From the NCBI GenBank assembly GCA_019416935.1, contig DXWI01000012.1:1-64000 (forward strand): a stretch of 64,000 nt of DNA, read 5' to 3'. This document shows, piece after piece, positions 24,498 through 33,565 of the stretch. Source of the DNA: Clostridiales bacterium. GTDB lineage: Bacteria > Bacillota > Clostridia > Christensenellales > CAG-138. Within the stretch, counting starts at the first letter, position 1. Every line of letters begins with the position of its first letter. Both the position numbers and the translations under genes were made by a program. A model generated the notes under the pieces. That model worked only from the letters and a program-made list of their open reading frames with translations. It made no database searches and was not told the DNA's origin.

Positions 24498-25013
24498 ATG
24501 GACTTGAAAGAGAAGATTCGCAGTATCCCTGATTTCCCGATCCCTGGCGTACTGTTTCGCGATATCACGACGCTGTTGAAGGATGGAGAGGGCTACCACG
24601 CGTTGATCGACATGATGGCGGACTCGCTTCAAGGCGTTCCCGTTGACTTGGTCATTGGACCGGAAGCGAGAGGATTTGTGATCGGTTCCGCACTGGCCTA
24701 TCAACTGCACGCCGGATTCGTGGTTGCGCGCAAGCCCGGCAAATTGCCAAGCAAGACCATGCGCTACGAGTATGGACTGGAGTATGGTTCCGATGTATTG
24801 GAAATCCATAAGGACGCGATTCAGCCCGGTCAGCGTGTCGTGATCGTAGATGATCTGCTGGCCACCGGCGGAACGGCTTTGGCCGCCGCAAAGCTGGTTG
24901 AACAAGCCGGCGGCGTTGTTTCCGGCCTGCGCTTTGCAATCGAACTGCGCTCGGAGTTTGATGCGCGCAAAGTTCTTGCGGGTTACGATGTCTGGTCTGC
25001 AATGCAGTATTGA
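24498..25013 (+). CDS. apt: Adenine phosphoribosyltransferase
   Basis: Apt salvages adenine to AMP with PRPP. The 171 residues include IPDFPIPGVLFRDITTLL at the N-terminus, the PEARGF hood motif and the PRPP-binding VVIVDDLLATGGTALAA (about 113-129). AGGAGGT precedes the ATG. A terminator follows, so the relA transcript is at least partly separate. The apt-relA neighbourhood is conserved in Firmicutes. Confidence 0.97.
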   Translation: MDLKEKIRSIPDFPIPGVLFRDITTLLKDGEGYHALIDMMADSLQGVPVDLVIGPEARGFVIGSALAYQLHAGFVVARKPGKLPSKTMRYEYGLEYGSDVLEIHKDAIQPGQRVVIVDDLLATGGTALAAAKLVEQAGGVVSGLRFAIELRSEFDARKVLAGYDVWSAMQY

Positions 25014-25031
25014 AGATAGCGCGTTACACTG

Positions 25032-25062
25032 AAAATCAACGGGCTTCCGTTGATTTTTCTAT
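25032..25062 (+). terminator. Terminator after apt
   Basis: An 11-bp perfect stem (AAAATCAACGG at 25032-25042, CCGTTGATTTT at 25047-25057) with loop GCTT is followed by a T-rich run. Confidence 0.8.
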
Positions 25063-25085
25063 TCAAAGCGAGGGGAGGGTGAGAG

Positions 25086-27266
25086 ATGGATCGGACGCAG
25101 CTCTTGGAAAGCTTTCGTACAAAATACACGCCGGAACAGGCCGCTTTGTTTGAACAGGCGCTTATATATGCGGAGAATGCACATAGCAGTCAAAAGCGCG
25201 AATCCGGAGAGCCATATATCATCCATCCGATTGCCGTTGCAAGCATCGTTATGGGGCTCGGCATGGATGCCGCGAGCGTGACGGCCGCCGTGCTGCACGA
25301 TGCGATTGAGGACGGAGAAAATGTAACGGTCGATGATGTTGCCCGTATTTTTGGCAATGAAATCGCACAGTTGGTCGACGGCGTCACAAAGCTGACGATC
25401 TCCGGAAAGCAGACCTACATTACGAAAAAACAGGAGCAGGCCGAGAATCTTCGCAAGCTGTTTTTGGCCATTGCAGCTGATGTGCGCGTGGTAATCATCA
25501 AACTTGCCGACCGGCTGCACAATATGCGCACGCTCGCCTACTGCAATCCCTATAAACGGATGCGCAAGGCAAAAGAAACCCTGGACGTCTATGCACCGCT
25601 TGCGCATCGCTTTGGTATGGGCGCCATCAAAGGCGAACTCGAGGATCTTTCGTTCCAATATCTCATGCCGGACGAATACGCCGATATCAAACGCCAGTTT
25701 GAGAAGCAGCGCTCCGACCGCGAAGAGGTTCTGGACGACGCCATGCAGCGCATCATCAAACAAGTGGCGGACGCAGGCATCCATGCTTCCATCAGCGGCC
25801 GCCCGAAGCATCTGTACAGCGTCTACCGCAAGATGCAGCGAATCAATGGCAGCATCAATGAAATCTATGATTTGATCGCAATTCGTGTCATCGTTGATAC
25901 GGTCAATGACTGTTATGCGACGCTTGGTGTGCTGCATGCCAGTTGGAAACCGCTTCCGGGGCGGTTTAAGGATTATATTGCCACGCCGAAGCCGAACATG
26001 TATCGCTCGCTGCATACGACTCTGCTGAGCGACAACGGCATTCCGTTCGAGGTGCAAATCCGAACGCAGGAGATGCATCGAACCGCAGAATACGGTATCG
26101 CCGCTCACTGGATGTATAAGGAGGGGCGGGCAACGCAAAGCCTGCTTGACCGCAAGACGAGCTGGCTGCGGCAGATCATCGAGGCGAAGGATACTACTGA
26201 GGACAGCATGGAGTTTGTCGACAATATTCTCAAGGACTTTCTTGGGGAATATGTCTTCGTTTTGTCGCCGCGCGGGGAGATCTTTGACCTGCCCACGGGT
26301 TCCACGCCCCTCGATTTTGCATACCGTATCCATACCAATATCGGGCACCATTGCCAAGGCGCCCGCGTGAACGGCAATCTGGTGCGCCTGGATTACAAGC
26401 TGCAGACCAACGACATGGTCGAAATCATCACGTCGAACAGTCAGCTTGGCCCGAGCCGCGACTGGCTGAAGATCGTTAAGACACAAACCGCCCGCAACCG
26501 AATCCGGCAATGGTTCAAACGGGAAAATCGCGAAGAGAATATTCAGCGCGGAAAGGAAATGCTTGAGGATACCGCGCGCCGCCAAACCCTTTCGCTGACA
26601 CAGCTGGTCAAGCCGGAGTATACCTCTGAGCTGCTCAAACGCCTCAACATGACCGGTTTGGATGACCTCTATTCTGCAATCGGATTTGGAGGCATCTCCG
26701 CTTCCCAAGTGCTCCACAAGCTCCTGGATATGCAGCGCAAGGCCGAAAAAGCCGAGGCCCTTGCACAACAGCTCAGAACCGATGCGCAAAAACCTGTGCT
26801 CAAACCGCGCCAGCTGCCCGTGAACGGCATCATCGTTCATGGAGATCCCGGTATGGCCGTTCGATTCGGAAATTGCTGCAACCCGCTTCCGGGTGATCCG
26901 ATCATCGGATATATTACTCGAGGCCGCGGTGTCTCCGTACATCGGGTGGACTGTACAAACGCAGAGAATCTGCGCATGGATCCGGAACGCATCATTGACG
27001 TTGAGTGGGCGATCGGTGCAGACACCTCGTTCCACGCCTCACTCCAGATTCATGCGGAGGATCGTGCGGGTACGCTTCTGGAAATCTCCGCGCTGCTTTC
27101 CGGCATGAATATCAATATTCAGGGCTTAAGCGGAAAGCCGACCGGGGATGGCAAGTATGTAGTGGACATGACGTTCTCGGTCAGCAATTCTGAGCAGCTG
27201 AATCAGATTATGCGCAGCCTGAAGCAGCTCAAGTGCGTCAACGAAGTATACCGTGTACACCGGTAG
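25086..27266 (+). CDS. relA: Bifunctional (p)ppGpp synthetase/hydrolase RelA/SpoT
   Basis: The Rel enzyme makes and degrades the starvation alarmone (p)ppGpp. The 726 residues hold an HD hydrolase domain (HDAIEDGENVT at about 61-71 and KLADRLHNMRTL). Then come the synthetase domain (YDLIAIRVIVDTVNDCYATLG, KDYIATPKPNMYRSLHTT), a TGS domain (VFVLSPRGEIFDLPTGSTPLDFAY) and an ACT domain at the C-terminus. Both catalytic halves look intact. GAGGGGAGGG precedes the ATG. The order relA-dtd-MBL-hemZ-hisS-aspS is typical for clostridia. Confidence 0.97.
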   Translation: MDRTQLLESFRTKYTPEQAALFEQALIYAENAHSSQKRESGEPYIIHPIAVASIVMGLGMDAASVTAAVLHDAIEDGENVTVDDVARIFGNEIAQLVDGVTKLTISGKQTYITKKQEQAENLRKLFLAIAADVRVVIIKLADRLHNMRTLAYCNPYKRMRKAKETLDVYAPLAHRFGMGAIKGELEDLSFQYLMPDEYADIKRQFEKQRSDREEVLDDAMQRIIKQVADAGIHASISGRPKHLYSVYRKMQRINGSINEIYDLIAIRVIVDTVNDCYATLGVLHASWKPLPGRFKDYIATPKPNMYRSLHTTLLSDNGIPFEVQIRTQEMHRTAEYGIAAHWMYKEGRATQSLLDRKTSWLRQIIEAKDTTEDSMEFVDNILKDFLGEYVFVLSPRGEIFDLPTGSTPLDFAYRIHTNIGHHCQGARVNGNLVRLDYKLQTNDMVEIITSNSQLGPSRDWLKIVKTQTARNRIRQWFKRENREENIQRGKEMLEDTARRQTLSLTQLVKPEYTSELLKRLNMTGLDDLYSAIGFGGISASQVLHKLLDMQRKAEKAEALAQQLRTDAQKPVLKPRQLPVNGIIVHGDPGMAVRFGNCCNPLPGDPIIGYITRGRGVSVHRVDCTNAENLRMDPERIIDVEWAIGADTSFHASLQIHAEDRAGTLLEISALLSGMNINIQGLSGKPTGDGKYVVDMTFSVSNSEQLNQIMRSLKQLKCVNEVYRVHR

Positions 27267-27284
27267 AGAGGAACTTTTGTCATC

Positions 27285-27731
27285 ATGCGGGCAGTCGTTC
27301 AGCGCGTGAGCAGCGCCGCCGTTTCTGTGGACGGCGAGGTCGTATCAAACATCGGCAGGGGGCTGTTGGTGCTTTTGGGCGTTGAGAAGGGAGATGCGGA
27401 CATTGATCTGCAATATATGGTCAATAAACTGCCGCTTCTTCGTATCTTTGATGATGAAAACGGAACGCCGAATCTGAGCGTACGGGAATGCGGCGGCAGC
27501 ATCCTTCTTGTTTCCCAGTTCACGCTTTGCGGCGATGCACGCCACGGCCGCCGACCGGGTTACAGTCTGGCGGCAAAGCCGGAGGAGGCGCGCATCATGT
27601 ATGAACGCTGCGCGCAGCTTCTCCAAGCGCAGGTACCGGTACAGACGGGCATTTTTCAGGCGGATATGCAGGTTTCTTTGGTCAATGACGGGCCATTTAC
27701 CATTTTATTGGACAGCAGGAGAGCATTTTAA
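27285..27731 (+). CDS. dtd: D-aminoacyl-tRNA deacylase
   Basis: Dtd removes D-amino acids wrongly attached to tRNA. The 148 residues begin MRAVVQRVSSAAVSVDGEVV. They contain the cross-subunit SQFTLCGDA motif and the GPF (NDGPFTILLDS) motif near the C-terminus; together these form the active site. Length is typical. The stop overlaps the start of the metallo-hydrolase by one base (TAATG). Confidence 0.96.
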   Translation: MRAVVQRVSSAAVSVDGEVVSNIGRGLLVLLGVEKGDADIDLQYMVNKLPLLRIFDDENGTPNLSVRECGGSILLVSQFTLCGDARHGRRPGYSLAAKPEEARIMYERCAQLLQAQVPVQTGIFQADMQVSLVNDGPFTILLDSRRAF

Positions 27732-28375
27732 TGTTTTTTGGGAAATTGGCCACGGGGCCGCTGAGTGTCAATACATATCTGATCGGTGATGACAGCGGTA
27801 CGGAGTGCATTGTCATCGATCCGGGCGACGCCGAGCCGGTGATTGCTGCGCTGCGCCACGTCGACCGCACATGCGCCCTCATTCTGATAACGCACGGCCA
27901 TTTTGATCACATTTGGGGTGTTGCCGATCTGGCAGGGGCAACAAACGCGCCCGTCGCCGTCCATGAACTGGATGCGGAAAAGCTGCAAAGCGATCGGAAG
28001 AGCTTGGCGTATCTCATTGGAAAGCGCTTGCCGGCTGCATGCACCACGCAGCTTCTGCGGGACGATGATATTGTACAGGCTGCCGGCTTGACACTCCGGG
28101 TGCTGCATACACCGGGCCATTCGGAAGGCGGAGTTGCCTATGTGCTGGATGAACAGCGCATGGTTTTTTGCGGTGATACGCTTTTTTTAGATGGTGCCGG
28201 TCGTACGGATTTTCCCGGCGGCAGTCAGGAAACGCTCTTTCACTCCATTGCAGACCGGTTATTTGCGCTTGAGGGTTCATACGATGTGTTCCCCGGGCAT
28301 GGCGGCGGCACGACTTTGGAGCATGAGCGGCAGCACAATCCGCTTGTACTGCTGGGAAGGAGACTCAGGTGGTAG
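27731..28375 (+). CDS. MBL-fold metallo-hydrolase
   Basis: 214 residues with the metallo-beta-lactamase motif THGHFDHIWGV (about 56-66, HxHxDH), HTPGHSEGG and FPGHGGGTTL, all metal ligands present. Members of this glyoxalase-II-like group next to relA-dtd in Firmicutes are annotated as hydroxyacylglutathione hydrolase-like, but their substrate is not established. It shares a base with dtd and overlaps hemZ by seven bases. Confidence 0.9.
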   Translation: MFFGKLATGPLSVNTYLIGDDSGTECIVIDPGDAEPVIAALRHVDRTCALILITHGHFDHIWGVADLAGATNAPVAVHELDAEKLQSDRKSLAYLIGKRLPAACTTQLLRDDDIVQAAGLTLRVLHTPGHSEGGVAYVLDEQRMVFCGDTLFLDGAGRTDFPGGSQETLFHSIADRLFALEGSYDVFPGHGGGTTLEHERQHNPLVLLGRRLRW

Positions 28376-29838
28376 TCCTCAAGACCAATCGCCCCGAATA
28401 CCGAAACGATATTGCCGAGGAAATTCGCCTGTTCCTCGGTTTGGTGGATATTGTGGAAAATGCGGATGATCCCGCCTCGGTGGAGCTGGAATTAACCGTA
28501 GCGCTTTTCGAGCGGGACGGCCTGTTCTTTGCAGAAGCAAGCACAGCGGACGGCCGCAGATATACAACGCAGGCCGATCTTCCGCAGCAGCGGCGGCTTG
28601 AAGAAAAGCGGCAGGAAAAGCGCGCTATAAAAATTGCAGTGTTCCGTCTGCTGCGCGCAATCTATGCCGATGTTTCCGTTCCGTGGGGATCGCTGACCGG
28701 TATCCGGCCGACCAAATTGTTCCGTGAGCTGACGCTTGGCGGCAATGTTGCGGCTGCGAGAGCGCAATTTCTGCATTTGTTTGATGTTTCGCCAGCCAAA
28801 ACCGAGCTCGCTTCCAAAATCCATTCCGTTCAGCAGCCATACATTCAATCGGTGGATTCTGCAAAGGACGTTGACGTCTATATCGGCATTCCGTTTTGCC
28901 GCACCAAATGTCTGTATTGCTCATTCGCTTCCGAAGTAATCGGAAAGCAGGACAAGCTGACGCCCTATTTGCAGGCGCTGCAAACCGATATTGCGGCCGG
29001 CGCGGCGCTCGTTCGCGACAACGGCCTTCGCGTTCGGAGTATGTATATCGGCGGCGGAACGCCGACCGTGCTCTCGGCGGAGCAGTTGGATGCGCTATTG
29101 TCGTTTACGCTGGACACTTATGGCGGATATGGCAGGGAGATGACCGTTGAAGCCGGCCGACCGGATACCATCACGGCGGATAAACTGCGCGTTCTCCATG
29201 CGCATGGCGTGCGCCGCATCTCCATTAACCCGCAGACCATGAATGACGAAACGCTTGTGCGCATCGGCCGTGCACACAGTGCAGCAGCGATCGAGCAGTC
29301 GTACGCCTTGGCGCGCGACATTGGCTTTTCTGTCATCAATATGGATCTGATCGCGGGTTTGCCCGGTGAAAATGCGCTTGATTTTAGAAAAACACTGGAG
29401 CGCGTTTGCGCCTTACAGCCGGAGAACATCACCATCCATTCCCTCGCGATCAAACGCTCCTCACGCCTGAAGCAGCAGTTGGATGCTTATCCTCTGCCGG
29501 ACGCCGGAACGACCGAACTAATGATTCAATACGGCGCAGAGGCCGTAGCCGCCATCGGCATGCAGCCTTATTATATGTACCGGCAAAAATACATGAGCGG
29601 CAACCTTGAAAACACGGGGTATGCGATGCCGGGGGATGAGTGCGTCTATAACATCGATATGATGGAGGAGACGACCAGCATTTTGGCACATGGCGGCTGC
29701 GGTATCAGCAAGCGCATATTCGGTGCGGAAAACCGGGTGGAGCGCATTCCAAATCCAAAAGAAGTGGCTGTTTATATGGCCAAGCTGCCCGTCCTGCTGG
29801 ATGCGAAAATGCGCCTGTTTTCTGCTGTGTGCGATTGA
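28369..29838 (+). CDS. hemZ: Coproporphyrinogen III dehydrogenase-like radical SAM protein HemZ
   Basis: 489 residues of the HemN/HemZ family. The radical SAM cluster motif is CRTKCLYC (about 178-185), followed by YIGGGTPTVLSAEQL and a conserved core ending near LSNAENR. The N-terminal ~165 residues are the extra domain of the HemZ branch, with VPWGSLTGIRPTKL. A coproporphyrinogen dehydrogenase role is the usual annotation. Related clostridial proteins lack the rest of haem synthesis nearby, so other functions are possible. The start is GTG, inside the metallo-hydrolase gene. The stop codon is part of a consensus -35 box for the next operon. Confidence 0.88.
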   Translation: MVVLKTNRPEYRNDIAEEIRLFLGLVDIVENADDPASVELELTVALFERDGLFFAEASTADGRRYTTQADLPQQRRLEEKRQEKRAIKIAVFRLLRAIYADVSVPWGSLTGIRPTKLFRELTLGGNVAAARAQFLHLFDVSPAKTELASKIHSVQQPYIQSVDSAKDVDVYIGIPFCRTKCLYCSFASEVIGKQDKLTPYLQALQTDIAAGAALVRDNGLRVRSMYIGGGTPTVLSAEQLDALLSFTLDTYGGYGREMTVEAGRPDTITADKLRVLHAHGVRRISINPQTMNDETLVRIGRAHSAAAIEQSYALARDIGFSVINMDLIAGLPGENALDFRKTLERVCALQPENITIHSLAIKRSSRLKQQLDAYPLPDAGTTELMIQYGAEAVAAIGMQPYYMYRQKYMSGNLENTGYAMPGDECVYNIDMMEETTSILAHGGCGISKRIFGAENRVERIPNPKEVAVYMAKLPVLLDAKMRLFSAVCD

Positions 29839-29863
29839 CACCGCATTAGCCAGACAGTATAAT
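29835..29863 (+). promoter_or_regulatory. Consensus sigma-A promoter of hisS-aspS
   Basis: Perfect TTGACA (29835-29840) and perfect TATAAT (29858-29863) are 17 bases apart. The -35 includes the hemZ stop codon. Transcription would start near 29870, giving a leader of about 185 bases before hisS. Confidence 0.9.
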
Positions 29864-29869
29864 AAACAA

Positions 29870-30031
29870 AAACTGAGCATTTGAGCCGCGTTTCGTTTTG
29901 AGTGCAAGCGACGAACGATCCTCTCTTTTCGTGAGTGCTATGCCAGAAACGATTTTTGTCTCAACCACAATGTGCTCAGGCGGTTGGCATCGCGGTTTTC
30001 CATCCGCAAAGGGATCGAAGCCGCTTTTTTT
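29870..30031 (+). promoter_or_regulatory. T-box-like leader of hisS-aspS
   Basis: The sequence TGGCATCGCG (29985-29994) matches the T-box core TGGNACCGCG at nine of ten positions. GCGG (29980-29983) can pair with CCGC (30004-30007), leaving a bulge with TGGC: the antiterminator shape. A competing terminator pairs 29992-30005 with 30012-30024 and is followed by seven T (30025-30031). Upstream, CGTTTC (29889-29894) and GAAACG (29946-29951) could close a Stem I. I could not identify the specifier loop, and Stem I would be shorter than usual. Confidence 0.6.
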
Positions 30032-30055
30032 ATAGGTGATGGAGGTTAAGAAGAA

Positions 30056-31312
30056 ATGGCTTACAAAGCACCCAAGGGAACGCGGGATGTGCTCCCGGAA
30101 GAAAGCTACCGTTGGCAGTATCTGGAAGCGCTTATGCGCGAAACAGCGCGCAAGTATGGGCTTCTGGAGGCGCGCACACCGGTTATTGAGCATACCGAAC
30201 TGTTCCTGCGCGGCGTGGGCGGTACAACGGATATCGTTCAGAAGGAGATGTATACGTTTCAGGATAAGGGTGATCGCTCGATCACGCTCAAGCCTGAGGG
30301 AACCGCCGGCATTGTCCGGCTCGTTGTCGAACATAACCTCTGCGGCGAAACGCAGCCGACAAAGATTTACTATCTCAACAATCCCGTGTTTCGGTATGAG
30401 CGTCCGCAGGCGGGGCGCTTGCGCGAACATCACCAGTTCGGCGTGGAGATTTTCGGCGCGCCGCGCGCCAGCGCCGACGCCGAATGCATTGCGATCGTGC
30501 TTGAAATCCTTGAAAAGATCGGCCTGAGCGGTCTTTCCGTTCGTCTCAACAGCATAGGCTGCCCCAGCTGCCGCCCGAACTATCATGCGGCTTTGCGAGA
30601 ATATCTCCGTTCGCGTTATGACGATCTGTGCGAAACGTGCAAAACCCGTTTTGAAGCAAATCCGCTGCGAATTCTGGACTGCAAAGTTCCCGGCTGCGGC
30701 GAAATTGTTGCGCAGGCCCCAAATATCATGGATTATATCTGCGATGACTGCAAAGCACATATGGATTCGCTGTGTGCACGGCTCGACAGCATGGGAATTG
30801 ACTATGAGCTGACGCCGACGCTGGTACGCGGGTTGGACTACTACACCAAAACGGTCTTTGAAGTTTTCTCCAATCGGATTGGTTCGCAGGGGGCGATCTG
30901 CGGCGGCGGCCGGTATGACGGCCTCGTGCATGAACTTGGCGGCCCTACCTGCCCGGGCGTTGGTTTTGGAATGGGTATGGAGCGGCTGCTCCTTCTCATG
31001 CAGGAATCAAACGTCGATTTTGAAAAACCGCCTCGCTATGATCTGTATATTGCTTCGATCGGAGAGGAAGCGGATCTTGCTGCGTTTGTACTGGCCCAAC
31101 AGCTTCGCGCTAAGGGGCTGAGCGTGGATACCGACCATGTGGGCCGCAGCATGAAGGCACAGTTCAAATTTGCCGATAAGGTTGGCGCTCGCTGCGTTCT
31201 GACCATTGGTGATTCGGAGCTGTCGGAAAAGCGGGCAAAATTAAAGAACATGGCCGATGGTACGGAGCAGACGGTTGCTTTAACGGCCGATGATATTGCG
31301 CAGCGGATGTAA
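30056..31312 (+). CDS. hisS: Histidyl-tRNA synthetase
   Basis: HisRS charges tRNA-His. The 418 residues show class II motif 1 (KGTRDVLPEE...), the histidine-binding RPTVRGLDYYTKTVFE-like segment here written as LVRGLDYYTKTVFEVF, RYDGLVHELGG and the motif 3 region GVGFGMGMERLLLLM. A GATGGAGG site precedes the ATG. It follows a T-box-like leader and is 10 bases ahead of aspS, the usual Firmicute pair. Confidence 0.96.
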   Translation: MAYKAPKGTRDVLPEESYRWQYLEALMRETARKYGLLEARTPVIEHTELFLRGVGGTTDIVQKEMYTFQDKGDRSITLKPEGTAGIVRLVVEHNLCGETQPTKIYYLNNPVFRYERPQAGRLREHHQFGVEIFGAPRASADAECIAIVLEILEKIGLSGLSVRLNSIGCPSCRPNYHAALREYLRSRYDDLCETCKTRFEANPLRILDCKVPGCGEIVAQAPNIMDYICDDCKAHMDSLCARLDSMGIDYELTPTLVRGLDYYTKTVFEVFSNRIGSQGAICGGGRYDGLVHELGGPTCPGVGFGMGMERLLLLMQESNVDFEKPPRYDLYIASIGEEADLAAFVLAQQLRAKGLSVDTDHVGRSMKAQFKFADKVGARCVLTIGDSELSEKRAKLKNMADGTEQTVALTADDIAQRM

Positions 31313-31322
31313 GGAGAAGAGA

Positions 31323-33116
31323 ATGGGAGAATTATTGAATGGATGGAAGCGTACCTGCTACTGCACGGAGCTGACAACGGCCGATATTGGCAGGGATGTC
31401 ACGCTCATGGGGTGGACGAATGTACGGCGCGATCTTGGTGCGCTCATCTTTGTCCAACTGCGTGACCGCACCGGACTGATGCAGGTTGTATTCGACTCCA
31501 GCACATTGTCGGCAGAGGATTTTGAGCGCGCATCCAAAATCCGTTCCGAATTCGTGCTGGCGATTCGCGGCAAACTCGTGGCTCGCACTGGCAGCATGGT
31601 CAATCCGAATATGAAGACCGGAGCAGTCGAAGTGCTGGTATCCGAATTCAAGATTCTCAGCACAAGTGAAACGCCGCCGATCGAGATCGAGGACGCCTGC
31701 AAGTCAAACGAAGCGCTGCGCCTGAAGTATCGGTATCTCGATCTTCGCAGGCCATGTATGCAGCGCAATCTGATGATGCGCCATCAGATCGCGTTTTGTG
31801 CGCGCCAATACTTCAGCGAAAATGGCTTTATGGAAATCGAAACGCCGATCCTCACCAAGAGCACGCCTGAAGGAGCGCGCGACTACTTGGTGCCCAGCCG
31901 CGTCCATCCCGGCACCTTCTATGCGCTGCCGCAGAGCCCGCAGTTATTTAAGCAGCTTTTGATGCTTTCCGGTTATGACCGGTATATGCAGATCGCGAGA
32001 TGCTTCCGCGACGAGGATCTCCGCGCCGACCGGCAGCCGGATTTTACGCAGATCGACTTGGAAATGTCCTTCGTGGAGGAGGACGACGTCATCGCTGTCA
32101 ACGAGGGGTTTCTCCAACGGTTGTTCAAAGAGACGCTGCATGTCGATATCGATCTGCCGCTTCCGCGCTTGCCCTATGCGGAGGCAATGACTCGCTACGG
32201 CTCCGATAAGCCGGATACACGATTTGGACTCGAGCTTTGCGATCTCACCGATCTCGTGTCGGACTGCGGTTTTTCCGTGTTTCGTCAAGCGGTTGAACGC
32301 GGCGGCAGCGTCCGCTGCATCAACGTTAAGGGACAAAGCGGCTCGTTTTCGCGAAAGGAGATCGATGCGCTTGGCGAATTCGTCAAGACATATCGTGCAA
32401 AGGGATTGGCGTGGATCAACTACAAGCCGGAAGGCCTGCAGTCGCCCATAGCCAAGTTTCTCAGTGAAGCGGAGTTGCTGTCGATCCAGCAAAGAATGCA
32501 GCTGGAGGTCGGTGATATCGCATTTATCGTTGCTGATTCCAATGAAACGGTATTCGCCGCACTTGGCGCGCTCCGACTCCGGATTGCAGAAAAACTCCGG
32601 TTGATTCCCGAAAATCAGTATAACCTTCTGTGGGTAACGGACTTCCCGCTGCTGGAGTGGAGCGAAGAGCAAAACCGCTTCGTCGCTATGCACCACCCCT
32701 TTACAAGCCCGAAGGATGAGGACTTGGAAAAACTCACCACCGATCCCGGCGCGGTTCGCGCCAAGGCGTACGACATCGTTCTTAACGGCGTCGAAATCGG
32801 CGGTGGCTCGATCCGCATTCACTCTGCAGAACTGCAGCAAAAAATGTTCTCCGTACTCGGTTTCACGCCGGAGCAGGCGCAGGATCGGTTTGGTTTCCTG
32901 CTCGATGCATTCCGCTTTGGACCTCCGCCGCACGGCGGACTGGCCTATGGCTTGGATCGGCTTGCCATGCTGATCTGCGGAACGCCGAGCATCCGCGACG
33001 TGATCGCTTTCCCGAAGGTGCAGAACGCTTCCTGCCCGCTGACCGGCGCGCCGGATCGCGTGGACGATAAGCAACTGGACGAGCTGCATATCCGCTGCAC
33101 AAAGGAAGAAGAATGA
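31323..33116 (+). CDS. aspS: Aspartyl-tRNA synthetase
   Basis: AspRS charges tRNA-Asp. The 597 residues comprise an N-terminal OB-fold anticodon domain (WTNVRRDLGALIFVQLRDRTG), a catalytic core with RYRYLDLRRP, QSPQLFKQLLM and RCFRDEDLRADRQPDFTQID (cited in parts), the bacterial GAD insertion domain (about 290-415), and motif 3 in GGLAYGLDRLAML. ATG 31323 has AAGGAG upstream; an in-frame ATG at 31290 is inside hisS and lacks one. The stop overlaps the next start (ATGA). Confidence 0.97.
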   Translation: MGELLNGWKRTCYCTELTTADIGRDVTLMGWTNVRRDLGALIFVQLRDRTGLMQVVFDSSTLSAEDFERASKIRSEFVLAIRGKLVARTGSMVNPNMKTGAVEVLVSEFKILSTSETPPIEIEDACKSNEALRLKYRYLDLRRPCMQRNLMMRHQIAFCARQYFSENGFMEIETPILTKSTPEGARDYLVPSRVHPGTFYALPQSPQLFKQLLMLSGYDRYMQIARCFRDEDLRADRQPDFTQIDLEMSFVEEDDVIAVNEGFLQRLFKETLHVDIDLPLPRLPYAEAMTRYGSDKPDTRFGLELCDLTDLVSDCGFSVFRQAVERGGSVRCINVKGQSGSFSRKEIDALGEFVKTYRAKGLAWINYKPEGLQSPIAKFLSEAELLSIQQRMQLEVGDIAFIVADSNETVFAALGALRLRIAEKLRLIPENQYNLLWVTDFPLLEWSEEQNRFVAMHHPFTSPKDEDLEKLTTDPGAVRAKAYDIVLNGVEIGGGSIRIHSAELQQKMFSVLGFTPEQAQDRFGFLLDAFRFGPPPHGGLAYGLDRLAMLICGTPSIRDVIAFPKVQNASCPLTGAPDRVDDKQLDELHIRCTKEEE

Positions 33117-33565
33117 GCGAAAACGGACACGTTGGAACCGTAATAGCGGTGGAAGGGCCGATAGCGGTCATTCGTTTTGCAAGGAGCAGCATGTGCGCAC
33201 ACTGCGGTGCCTGTATGACCGCCGGTGAGCATGAGATGGAAACGCGCGTTCCCAATGCCTTGGACGCTCAAATTGGTGATCGGGTCTCCGTTGCGCTGTC
33301 CGGCAAAAAAATTGCCGGTGCGAGCCTGATTGCTTACCTCATTCCGCTGGCCGCGCTGCTTCTGGGCGTTTTTGTCGGCAGTATTTTCTCCGATATCGCT
33401 GCAATAGTCTGCGGTCTTTGCTGTTGTGCAGCCGCTTATTTGATTCTCCGCCTGTTGGATCGTCGTTTTGCACGTATGCAATCGTTCCAACCGCACATGA
33501 TAGCCATAGTAACCGAAAAGGAGGAAGCAGAAGATGGCAAAAGAACTGACAGCCGCGACTTTTGA
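33113..33565 (+). CDS. SoxR-reducing/RseC family membrane protein
   Basis: 150 residues of the RseC/MucC family. The N-terminus forms a beta domain with the cysteine motif CAHCGAC (28-34), typical for the family and possibly redox-active or metal-binding. Two hydrophobic helices follow at about 72-93 and 96-117, and the tail is charged. In Proteobacteria RseC is linked to sigma-E or SoxR reduction. In clostridia RseC-like proteins often accompany Rnf or redox genes, and here it overlaps thioredoxin by 32 bases. That suggests a redox role, but this is inference. Confidence 0.83.
   Translation: MSENGHVGTVIAVEGPIAVIRFARSSMCAHCGACMTAGEHEMETRVPNALDAQIGDRVSVALSGKKIAGASLIAYLIPLAALLLGVFVGSIFSDIAAIVCGLCCCAAAYLILRLLDRRFARMQSFQPHMIAIVTEKEEAEDGKRTDSRDF

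Noticed and set aside
25059..27035. A 658-codon open frame antisense to relA
   Set aside because: It lies wholly opposite a certain gene, has no family features, and arises from codon bias in GC-rich DNA.
29905..29925. A GAC or CAC specifier codon in the hisS leader
   Set aside because: GAC and CAC triplets occur by chance in the leader, and I could not place one in a defined specifier loop.
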